From Rhizobium sp. Root1212 (GTDB lineage: Bacteria; Pseudomonadota; Alphaproteobacteria; Rhizobiales; Rhizobiaceae): DNA of 64,000 nucleotides. Position numbers and translations under genes: made by a program. Under the pieces are notes generated by a model that was not told the origin of the DNA, searched no databases, and saw only the letters and a program-made list of their open reading frames with translations. The DNA is taken from assembly GCF_001424985.1 (NCBI RefSeq), contig NZ_LMDA01000007.1:26485-90484 (forward strand), written 5' to 3'. Of the stretch, positions 9,765-17,021 are shown piece by piece; the first letter of the stretch is position 1, and the number at the start of each line of letters is the position of its first letter.

Positions 9765-10778
9765 TTATTTGCCAGGAAAAATCTGCTTCCAATCGGCCTT
9801 CATGTCGACGACCGTCCAGCCATTGATGGGTGCGATATCGAGCGCCTTGTCGAGCCGGCCGAACGCGCTGTCGCGGTCATAGGCGTATTCACGTTCGGCA
9901 TCCGTGTGATGAACGATTAAGCCGAAACGGGGAGTGGAACCTCCGAGCGTTGTCCACTGCAGCATTTCCAGATCTCCGTCGGAATTGCCGAATGCAGCAA
10001 TCGGACGGCGGCCGATATACTGGTTGATTGCCACAGGCTTGCCGACCTTGTCGTCGATGAAGTCGACTTGCGGCAAACGCAGGAGCGTCGGCACATCGCC
10101 ACGCATTTCGAACTGCGTCTTGATGGTGGATCCGATGACCTGTTCTGGAGGAATCCCGTAGACTTGTTCCGCCCATGGCCTGACGAATTCGACACCGCCG
10201 CCGGAAACGATAAACGTCTTGAAGCCGTTCGCGCGCAGGTAGCCGAGAAGTTCGAGCATCGGCTGGTAGACGAGTTCGGTATAGGGCTTCTTGAACTTGG
10301 GATCGCGGGCGCTGGCGATCCATTCGGTGGCGATCTTCGCGAACTCATCGCTGGTCATTCCGGAATGGGTCGCCATGATCAGCTCGAGCAGACCCTTTTC
10401 GCCAGCGGCGGCGAGCGCCTTCATGTCGTTGTCGAGGACGGCCTTGAATGGTTGCGTGTCTTTCCATTCCGGGTGCTCCGGGGCGATCGTCTTGACACGG
10501 TCGAGCGCGAACGCGAGTTGCACATACATCGGATGCTCGGCCCAAAGGGTGCCGTCATTATCAAAGACCGCGATGCGTTCCAGTTCGGGTACGAAGTCGG
10601 GGGTGTTCTCCTTTGTCACCTTCTCTACGAACGCGACTATGGCTGCCTTCGAAGCGGTGTCATTCCAGGAAGGCAATGCATCCGTCTGAGCGAATGCCGA
10701 CGCAACGGCAAGCAGGCTGAACGCCGTACTGAGGGCGATGTCGCGGGAAAATTCGAGGAAATTACGTGCCGTCATCAT
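9765..10778 (-). CDS. Exported HAD-superfamily phosphatase
   Basis: A 337-aa protein with a signal peptide (cleavage after ASAFAQ). HAD motif I is FDNDGTLW, motif II lies in TFIVSGGG, and motifs III/IV in the PVAIN and FGNSDGDLEML stretches. This set is typical of periplasmic acid or phosphorylcholine-type phosphatases, in which the first Asp is phosphorylated and Mg2+ is bound. The substrate cannot be read from sequence. Two adjacent ATG codons follow a GGAGG site; the first is used here. A strong hairpin between this gene and the upstream sulfatase may lower its expression relative to the sulfatase. Confidence 0.82.
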   Translation of the reverse strand: MMTARNFLEFSRDIALSTAFSLLAVASAFAQTDALPSWNDTASKAAIVAFVEKVTKENTPDFVPELERIAVFDNDGTLWAEHPMYVQLAFALDRVKTIAPEHPEWKDTQPFKAVLDNDMKALAAAGEKGLLELIMATHSGMTSDEFAKIATEWIASARDPKFKKPYTELVYQPMLELLGYLRANGFKTFIVSGGGVEFVRPWAEQVYGIPPEQVIGSTIKTQFEMRGDVPTLLRLPQVDFIDDKVGKPVAINQYIGRRPIAAFGNSDGDLEMLQWTTLGGSTPRFGLIVHHTDAEREYAYDRDSAFGRLDKALDIAPINGWTVVDMKADWKQIFPGK

Positions 10779-10830
10779 TGCAGGCCTCCGTCGAGCAGTG
10801 GTCGAACTACAGTTCTGAAAAAGAGAAGGG

Positions 10831-10850
10831 ACCCCGGATCACTCCGGGGT
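10831..10850 (-). terminator. Rho-independent terminator or attenuator after the sulfatase gene
   Basis: A perfect 8-bp stem (ACCCCGGA / TCCGGGGT) with a TCAC loop. On the minus strand it is followed within about five bases by the T-rich run TCTCTTTTT. It lies 12 bases after the sulfatase stop and about 50 bases before the HAD gene, so it would end or attenuate transcription within the cluster. Confidence 0.7.
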
Positions 10851-10861
10851 CGCAGCTTTCC

Positions 10862-12526
10862 TTAGTTTCCGGTCGGAGCCGTGATATTGACGCCTTCGGT
10901 CTTAAGCTGTTCGCGAACCGACTCGAGCATCTGGTACTTCGACAGCTCGATCGGGCCGTCGTAACCCATGCTCTGCAACTTGCGCGGCGGATACTCGATG
11001 TAGGTCTTCATCAGGTCCTTTATCGCCGCGGAGATGGAGACCAGCGTCCAGGTGTGTTCGGTATAGTTGTTCATGAAAACGTCGTAACGTTCCTGCGGAT
11101 CCTGCAGCAGGTCGAACACCTGCGGCACGATGGCGACGTAGGACTGAGCACCCTTCCAACCGAGGTTAGTGTCGACGGCCAGACCACCCGTGGCCTGCCC
11201 GTTGTCACCACGTAGGTTGAAGACGGCCTTATAGTTTCCGACGCGGGCAGCACCCGGTGTCAGTTCGTTCTCTGTGAAGTAGAACCAGTTCTTGCGGGCC
11301 GACTTGCCATTGCCAAGCAGGATCGGCGTCATGTCGTAGCTGTCGAAGACAATCGGCTTGTCTTCGCGGTCATTCGTCGGCAGCGGCACGCCGCCCGTTG
11401 CAGCGAAGGTCGCCATCAGATCAAGACCGCCGACGATGTCGTGGTTCTTGGTGTCCGGCTTGATCTTGCCCGGCCAAACGGCGATTGCCGGAACACGGTT
11501 GCCGCCTTCGCGGACAGTGCCCTTAGTCCCGCGGAACGGTGTGTAGCCCGCGTCGGGATACACGTCCTGCCATGCGCCGTTGTCAGTCGTGTAGAACACT
11601 AGAGTGTTCTTGTCCTGCCCGGTTTCACGCAGCTTGTCCATGATCCGGCCGATACGCGTGTCGAGCTCGACGACCGAGTCGGCGTACTTGCTCTTCGAGA
11701 TCGACTTGCCCTGGAATTCAGGTGCAGGAAGGTTGGGCTGATGCACCTTCATGAAGTTGACGTTGATGAAGAACGGCTGGTCCGGCGTCTTTGCCGCAGT
11801 GTCGAGGAACTCAATAGCAGCCTTTTCGACATAACCGTCGAAGAACGGAATTCCGACGACGCCTTCCTTGCCGTCGATCACCGGCGTATCGACGTACTGG
11901 CCGTTGATCTTGAAGTCTTCCTTGACCTCGCCCCCGGCTTTTCCGGACAGCGAACCCTTCGTCACCTTCTGGAACAGGGCGCGGGTTTCGGCATCCATAT
12001 CCGGGAACCAGGTCGGGTCGGCGTATGTATAGGCGTTGAGGTGATAAAGGCCGACGTATTTCATCTCGTCATAGCCCTGCGCGATCGGCAACGCGTAGTC
12101 CGCCTCGCCCAGATGCCATTTGCCGGTGAAATAGGTGTGGTAGCCGCCGCGCTTCAGCACCGAAGCAAGAGTCCATTCGGCCGCAGGCAGACCCCCGCCC
12201 TGGCCCTGGAAGGCTACCGTGGTCATGCCGCTGCGGTTCGGTATGCGTCCGGTTTGCATCGCCGCGCGACCTGGGGTGCAGCTCGGCTGGGCATAGAACG
12301 AGAAGAAGGTCATGCCTTCATCGGCCAGCTTGTCGATGTTCGGCGTCGGCATGCCGCGGCCTTCACCGCCGCCATACGGACCAAGATCACCGTAGCCGGT
12401 GTCGTCGGAGACGATGAAAAGAATGTTGGGCTTGGATGCCGATTGTGCGAGCGTGGGGGACATGGCCCCTACGAGAAACGTTGAAGCCGCAAAGGCTCCG
12501 AACGAGTAGACGAGACGGAAATTCAT
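10862..12526 (-). CDS. Exported sulfatase (cysteine type)
   Basis: A 554-aa arylsulfatase-family protein. The signal peptide ends near SPTLAQS. The metal-binding Asp residues lie in NILFIVSDDTGYGDLG, and the formylglycine signature is CTPGRAAMQTGR, with Cys as the residue to be modified by a formylglycine-generating enzyme, which is not encoded in this window. Further conserved parts are FTGKWHLGE and FYTTDNGAW. It hydrolyses sulfate esters in the periplasm; arylsulfatase and choline-sulfatase-like activities are both possible. The ATG at 12526 is chosen because a GGAGG site lies eight bases before it; an open frame extends 13 codons further. It is divergent from the histidine kinase gene and its upstream region holds a CCAAAAGGACAATA motif. 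Confidence 0.9.
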   Translation of the reverse strand: MNFRLVYSFGAFAASTFLVGAMSPTLAQSASKPNILFIVSDDTGYGDLGPYGGGEGRGMPTPNIDKLADEGMTFFSFYAQPSCTPGRAAMQTGRIPNRSGMTTVAFQGQGGGLPAAEWTLASVLKRGGYHTYFTGKWHLGEADYALPIAQGYDEMKYVGLYHLNAYTYADPTWFPDMDAETRALFQKVTKGSLSGKAGGEVKEDFKINGQYVDTPVIDGKEGVVGIPFFDGYVEKAAIEFLDTAAKTPDQPFFINVNFMKVHQPNLPAPEFQGKSISKSKYADSVVELDTRIGRIMDKLRETGQDKNTLVFYTTDNGAWQDVYPDAGYTPFRGTKGTVREGGNRVPAIAVWPGKIKPDTKNHDIVGGLDLMATFAATGGVPLPTNDREDKPIVFDSYDMTPILLGNGKSARKNWFYFTENELTPGAARVGNYKAVFNLRGDNGQATGGLAVDTNLGWKGAQSYVAIVPQVFDLLQDPQERYDVFMNNYTEHTWTLVSISAAIKDLMKTYIEYPPRKLQSMGYDGPIELSKYQMLESVREQLKTEGVNITAPTGN

Positions 12527-12731
12527 CTGAAATCCTCCAGTGAGGTTTGGGTCCGCAGCCGCCAAGCGCGGAAAATCGCTTCCGGTACGTGCCCGTTTTC
12601 AATTTACCAAAACAATAAATCTGCAAGCCAATACGGTGACGCCTTTCGAGGGGATCGGGCGTCACTGGTGAGCGGCCGGGATTGGAACGCCCACTCAGGC
12701 AGGGAAGCTATCCGAGGTCTCGCACCAGCGA

Positions 12732-12750
12732 TATTGTCCTTTTGGGCAAA
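12732..12750 (-). promoter_or_regulatory. CCAAAGGACAATA-type motif, copy 1 (putative response-regulator site)
   Basis: Read on the minus strand this is TTTGCCCAAAAGGACAATA. It matches the two plus-strand copies downstream except for one extra A and a G for C at the edge. It lies in the 317-bp divergent region between the sulfatase and the histidine kinase genes. A role as operator for the FixJ-type regulator encoded next door is inferred from position and repetition. Confidence 0.5.
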
Positions 12751-12843
12751 ATCATCATTTTTCGACAGAGTCGAAACTTAAAGCGCTGGTTGAATTAGTG
12801 ATTGCGGCTTGCTAGGTTCTGCTATCCTTTCGGGGGAAAAGTG

Positions 12844-14727
12844 ATGGGTGTTCTGCGTAACTCGGCCTGCCTGCGGCAGTGGCTCACAAGGGTCGGCGGA
12901 ATCTGTCTACTCCTGTTCGTGACAGTCCCAGCAGCGGTCGGTCAGGCATTGACCGAAAACCGCTCTCCACGCGTTTTGGTCCTCTATCCCTATGACGAGC
13001 GGATTGCAGCTACGACCGTGGCCGGCGAGGCGATCCGGGCGCGGCTGCTGGATGCGACGGGCGCCAAGATCGATCTTTTCTCCGAGTTCCTCGATCTCGC
13101 CCGCTTTCCCGACGAAGATTATATGGACCGGATGGCGCAATTTCTGGTGACCAAATATTCGGGACGAAGCCCGGACGTCGTCATCGCTCTGGGAGAGCAG
13201 TCGGCCAAGTTCGTCGTCACGCATCGCGCCACGCTTGCCGGGGTCGCGAAGATCATCGTTGCGGGGTTCAACAAATCGACTGCGTTGAAGTTAAAAATGC
13301 CGCCCGATGTAATCGGTGCGTTCACTGAGTTCAATATAACAAAGACTGCGGAACTCGCTCGGCGTCTTCACCCCAGCGCGCGACATCTCTTCGTGCTGGG
13401 CGGGTCATCGGAGTTCGACAGATGGTGGTTGGAAACGGCAAAAGCCGACCTGGCCGAGTTCTCGAAAGACTACGACACCACCTATCTTGAGGACCTGACC
13501 ATCGAAGAGTTCGTCGCTCAAGCTGCGGCGTTTCCGCCGGACAGCATCGCGCTGGCGTTGACGATCTTCCAGGACCGCAGCGGGCGAAACTTTATCCCGC
13601 GGGACGCCATCAAGCAGATCACCGCCACGGCAAGCGCGCCCATCTTCGGCCCGTACTCGACTTACATCGACTACGGATCGGTTGGCGGAAACGTCGTGAC
13701 ATTCGAGGCGTTGGGAGAGAGTGTCGCGGATCTGACCCTTGACGCCCTACACGGAAAGCCCATCACCCACATCCAGGCTCCGCACTTCGACGTCGTCGAT
13801 GCCCGGCAATTGAAACGCTGGGGGCTGTCCGAACGCAATCTGCCGCCCGGTACCTTTCAGATGTATCGGCAACCGACTTTTCTGGAACAGTATTGGTTGA
13901 CGGCCCTCGTGGTCTCGGCAGTGATCACTCTCCAGAGTGTCTTCATCATCATCCTTCTATTTGAACGACGGCGGCGTCGCACGGCGGAGGTGGAATCCCG
14001 GCATCGTCTGCTGGAGGTTATCCACCTGAACCAGTCGGCCACGGCCGGCGCGCTTTCGGCATCCATCGCGCACGAACTCAATCAGCCGCTCGGTGCGATC
14101 CGCAGCAACGCGGAAGCCGCTTCGATAGTCCTGAGGTCCGCGTGCCCCGACTTGAAGCTGATCGAACAGATTCTAACGGACATCCAGGACGACGATCAGC
14201 GCGCTCACGACATCATTTCCCGGATGAGAGGCCTTCTCAAAAAAAGAGCCGAAATCGAATGGCAAGAATTCGATCTCAGCGAACTAACCGCAACGGCAAT
14301 CAAGATTCTTAAAGGGGAGGCGGTTCGCAGGGGGATCGAGGTAAGCTCGACGCCCGCTAGAGAGCCGTTGCTCGTCCGCGCGGACAAGGTTCATGTGCAA
14401 CAGGTGGTTCTCAACATCGCCATCAATGCGATGGATGCGATGACGAAAGCGGGTAAGGAAAGAAAGCTCACTCTTGAGACGCGGTTGACGAAAGACGCTA
14501 AAGCCGAGCTTTCGATTTCGGATTCCGGCGAAGGCATCCCGGACGGCAAGTTCGCTGCGATCTTCGAACCGTTCTACACAACGAAGCCGTCGGGGACGGG
14601 CCTTGGCCTCTCGATCGCCCGCACGATCGTTGAGACCTATGGGGGAAGAATAATGGCCTCCAACGGGGGCGACGGCGGGGCCGTGTTCCGCGTGATATTA
14701 CCGTTGGCAAGAGCGGAGGCCAGATGA
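12844..14727 (+). CDS. Sensor histidine kinase with solute-binding-type periplasmic domain
   Basis: About 627 aa. An N-terminal signal/membrane anchor is followed by a periplasmic region of about 300 residues resembling the ABC_sub_bind fold (PRVLVLYPYDERIAA, FGPYSTYIDYGSVGGNV), a second membrane segment (about 347-370), then the HisKA/HATPase core. The phospho-acceptor His is in IAHELNQPLGAIRSNA (about residue 410); the ATP site shows NIAINAMDAM, DSGEGIP and GTGLGLSI. It probably senses a small periplasmic ligand and phosphorylates the FixJ-type regulator, whose ATG overlaps this stop by four bases. ATG 12844 is preferred; GTG 12841 directly precedes it. Divergence from the sulfatase suggests control of that cluster. 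Confidence 0.88.
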   Translation: MGVLRNSACLRQWLTRVGGICLLLFVTVPAAVGQALTENRSPRVLVLYPYDERIAATTVAGEAIRARLLDATGAKIDLFSEFLDLARFPDEDYMDRMAQFLVTKYSGRSPDVVIALGEQSAKFVVTHRATLAGVAKIIVAGFNKSTALKLKMPPDVIGAFTEFNITKTAELARRLHPSARHLFVLGGSSEFDRWWLETAKADLAEFSKDYDTTYLEDLTIEEFVAQAAAFPPDSIALALTIFQDRSGRNFIPRDAIKQITATASAPIFGPYSTYIDYGSVGGNVVTFEALGESVADLTLDALHGKPITHIQAPHFDVVDARQLKRWGLSERNLPPGTFQMYRQPTFLEQYWLTALVVSAVITLQSVFIIILLFERRRRRTAEVESRHRLLEVIHLNQSATAGALSASIAHELNQPLGAIRSNAEAASIVLRSACPDLKLIEQILTDIQDDDQRAHDIISRMRGLLKKRAEIEWQEFDLSELTATAIKILKGEAVRRGIEVSSTPAREPLLVRADKVHVQQVVLNIAINAMDAMTKAGKERKLTLETRLTKDAKAELSISDSGEGIPDGKFAAIFEPFYTTKPSGTGLGLSIARTIVETYGGRIMASNGGDGGAVFRVILPLARAEAR

Positions 14728-15359
14728 ACCCGGTGATCCATATCGTTGATGATGATCATTCATTCAGGACCGCCGTGGGTCGGCTTTTGTCCGCATCCGG
14801 CTATGGGATCGCTCTCTACGGGTCGGGCGAGGAGCTTCTTGCACGCATTCACGACACCGTGCCCGATTGTTGCATACTGCTCGACCTCGACATGCCGGGG
14901 TTGGACGGGTTGGCGCTGCAGGAACAGCTCATGCAGCAAGCACCACTCCTCCCTGTCGTGTTTCTGAGCGGACATGGGGACATCAAAGCCAGCGTCCGGG
15001 CCATGAAGGCGGGCGCGGTCGATTTTCTGGAGAAGCCTCTGAATGGCACGATCCTGCTCGAGGCCATTGGTCGGTCTTTGCAGCGCGCCGTCGCACGACG
15101 AGAGGAATTCGAACGCAACCACGCCGCCCGGATTAGGCTCGCCAGCCTGACACCGCGAGAAGTCGAAGTTTTGCAACTGCTCGTCCGTGGAACCCTCAAC
15201 AAACAGATCGCCCACGCTCTCGGCACGTCGGAAAGGACGATCAAGGCACATCGACACAATCTCATAGGGAAGTTGGGCGCGAGGAATATCGCCGAAGCGG
15301 TTTCCATTGCCGAGAGGTATGGGGTTATAGCGGCTGCCGACGAACACTCGCAGCTTTGA
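14724..15359 (+). CDS. FixJ/NarL-type response regulator
   Basis: A 211-aa two-domain regulator. The receiver domain has acidic residues in HIVDDDHSF, the phospho-acceptor Asp in LLDLDMPGLDG (about residue 55) and the conserved Lys in FLEKPL. The C-terminal LuxR-type helix-turn-helix reads LTPREVEVLQLL...NKQIAHALGTSERTIKAHR. It is translationally coupled to the kinase gene (ATGA overlap), so the two form a cognate pair. A CCAAAGGACAATAG motif begins two bases after its stop codon and again upstream of the cysteine-rich gene; these are candidate binding sites. Confidence 0.9.
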   Translation: MNPVIHIVDDDHSFRTAVGRLLSASGYGIALYGSGEELLARIHDTVPDCCILLDLDMPGLDGLALQEQLMQQAPLLPVVFLSGHGDIKASVRAMKAGAVDFLEKPLNGTILLEAIGRSLQRAVARREEFERNHAARIRLASLTPREVEVLQLLVRGTLNKQIAHALGTSERTIKAHRHNLIGKLGARNIAEAVSIAERYGVIAAADEHSQL

Positions 15360-15360
15360 G

Positions 15361-15379
15361 CTTCCCCAAAGGACAATAG
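15361..15379 (+). promoter_or_regulatory. CCAAAGGACAATAG motif, copy 2
   Basis: CTTCCCCAAAGGACAATAG, directly after the FixJ-type gene and 75 bases before the lone receiver gene. It is identical over 19 bases to the copy at 15870. Its position upstream of a separate cistron suits an operator of the neighbouring regulator; this is inferred. Confidence 0.55.
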
Positions 15380-15453
15380 CGGCAGCTTCACACTCGTCAT
15401 AGGATAGCTGAAGAAACGGGGCGGGCTCAGTGTCGATTTGACCCCGGAAAGGC

Positions 15454-15843
15454 ATGCCTTTGGAAACTTCACCCCGTGTCGTGGCTGTGGTCGATGACGA
15501 TCCCAGCATGCTCAGGAGCGTCCAACGCCTCCTCAATGCCAATGGTTTCTCAACGGAGGGCTATCCTTCCGCAGAGACCTTCCTCGTCCAGGCTCCACTA
15601 CAAAACCTGGGCTGCACGATTTTCGACATCCAGCTTGGCGGCATGTCGGGTGTCGAACTTTGGCAGCATCTGAAAGAGAGCGGAAGTGACCTTCCGGTGA
15701 TCTTCATCACGGCACTGGAAGACGAAACGCTGGAGCGGGCTGCGCTCGAAGCCGGGTGCGTCGCCTATCTGCGCAAACCATTCCCGGCAAAATCATTGAT
15801 CGCGGCGGTCAACACCGCGCTGGTTAGCTTGCCTCCGGGTTGA
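15454..15843 (+). CDS. Single-domain response regulator (CheY-like)
   Basis: A 129-aa receiver domain without an output domain: acidic pocket in VAVVDDDPSM, phospho-acceptor Asp in TIFDIQLGGMSG, conserved Thr/Ala in FITALED and Lys in YLRKPF. Such stand-alone receivers often act as phosphate sinks or compete with a full-length regulator for the same kinase, here presumably the upstream kinase. GGAAAGG lies close before the ATG. It has its own preceding CCAAAGGACAATAG motif, suggesting feedback control by the system. Confidence 0.88.
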   Translation: MPLETSPRVVAVVDDDPSMLRSVQRLLNANGFSTEGYPSAETFLVQAPLQNLGCTIFDIQLGGMSGVELWQHLKESGSDLPVIFITALEDETLERAALEAGCVAYLRKPFPAKSLIAAVNTALVSLPPG

Positions 15844-15869
15844 CCGCAAATGCGAGAAATGTGCCCCGA

Positions 15870-15888
15870 CTTCCCCAAAGGACAATAG
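15870..15888 (+). promoter_or_regulatory. CCAAAGGACAATAG motif, copy 3
   Basis: CTTCCCCAAAGGACAATAG, about 100 bases upstream of the cysteine-rich repeat gene and just after the lone receiver stop. A 19-base exact repeat of the copy at 15361. Probably an operator of the local two-component system. Confidence 0.55.
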
Positions 15889-15986
15889 ACGAAACTTCGA
15901 TCTTGGCTCACACATCAGCACAGCGCGGACGTTCCGTCCGGCAGAGGAATGCACTCGACCCACCAATTCGGATCGGATACCCGCCT

Positions 15987-16412
15987 ATGCACACTCGTCT
16001 TTCATTCGTGGCAGGAGCCACACTTCTCGCACTTCTTTCTTTGACCTCGGCCAGTCGGGCGGAGACCATCAGCTTCGCCGATGCCGTCACGACGCTCGCA
16101 ACTGACTGCGGCTCCGACATCAAGAAGCACTGCAAAGGGCTCAATCTCGGAGAGGGAAAGATCCAGGCCTGCCTCGAGAAGAACGCCGGAAAGGTCTCAC
16201 CGACCTGCACCGCGACGCTCGCTAACGTCACCGCCTCGATCAAGCAGAGGCTTGCGGCCCAATCGTCGTTCGTAAAAGTGTGCGAACATGACGCCGCGCA
16301 ATACTGCAGCGGCGTGAAGGGAGAGGGCAACCTGCTTTCATGCCTGGTGAAAGCCAAGCGCGTGAACGAACGCCAGTGCGGCCAGGTCATCACAGATGCC
16401 GGATGGCGTTGA
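15987..16412 (+). CDS. Exported cysteine-rich repeat protein (GLG1-like repeat)
   Basis: A 141-aa protein: signal peptide (cleavage near SRAE) and two repeat units with spaced cysteines (DCGSDIKKHCKGLNLGEGK...CLEKN and VCEHDAAQYCSGVKGEGNLLSC...). This is the pattern of the cysteine-rich GLG1-like family found in bacterial periplasmic proteins of unknown function. The ATG is chosen because the signal peptide begins here, although the frame is open upstream. It precedes the broken OmpA-type gene and has a regulatory motif about 100 bases upstream, so it belongs to the regulon of the nearby kinase by position. Confidence 0.8.
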   Translation: MHTRLSFVAGATLLALLSLTSASRAETISFADAVTTLATDCGSDIKKHCKGLNLGEGKIQACLEKNAGKVSPTCTATLANVTASIKQRLAAQSSFVKVCEHDAAQYCSGVKGEGNLLSCLVKAKRVNERQCGQVITDAGWR

Positions 16413-16437
16413 GCGTCCAGACGAAGGGAACGTCCAC

Positions 16438-16854
16438 ATGGATAAAATCCGTATCACCGCGATGCTTTCCGCAGGCCTGATGTTATTAGCAGGTAATTCA
16501 CTGGCCCAGGATCTGAGCGACAAGCAACTCGTCCGCACGCTTGGCCGGGTTGAGGGGGCCGCTCCGGCGATCGACATCGCGATCCTCGTAGAGGAAGCAT
16601 CCGCCAGCGCTGGCAAGGGCGTCGCCAGCCTGCCGCATTGGAAGGAGCTATCGAAACTGTCCCAGCTCATCGTCGAGATCGACTTCGAGAACGATTCAGA
16701 TGTAGCAGGATGCGCAAAAGATCACGATGCTCTTTCACAGCGCGACAGACAGCCGACAATAGAAATTTTGGCGGAGCTAAAGGACGCCGCGCTGAAGGCT
16801 AAGCGGCCGCTACCCTTTTTAAATCCATCAGCCCGCAGCACCCTGCAAGTGTAG
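16438..16854 (+). pseudogene. OmpA-family protein gene, 3' part lost
   Basis: The ATG at 16438 begins a signal peptide (MLLAGNSLAQ) and a segment that I recognise as the N-terminus of rhizobial OmpA-family proteins (GVASLPHWKELSKLSQLIVEIDFEND). Normally a peptidoglycan-binding OmpA domain of about 100 residues follows. Here the resemblance stops after ENDS, near base 16695, and about 50 unrelated residues run to a stop at 16854. The break is followed by the end of the T4SS operon, so it may be the junction of an inserted or rearranged segment. The family call is from memory; a short functional protein cannot be excluded. Confidence 0.5.
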
Positions 16855-17021
16855 GAACGTGGGCGTCTGCTTTCCGCGTTGAGCGTATGGCAGCCGACAG
16901 TCCGCAGGCGGCCCCATTTCGGTCATTGTCAAAGGCGACAGGCCCAGACTTGTTCACCGCAGATGGTTGACAGGCTTGAACTTGTTTTGCGATCGACCCA
17001 CACCAATCGTCTGAATTCAGA

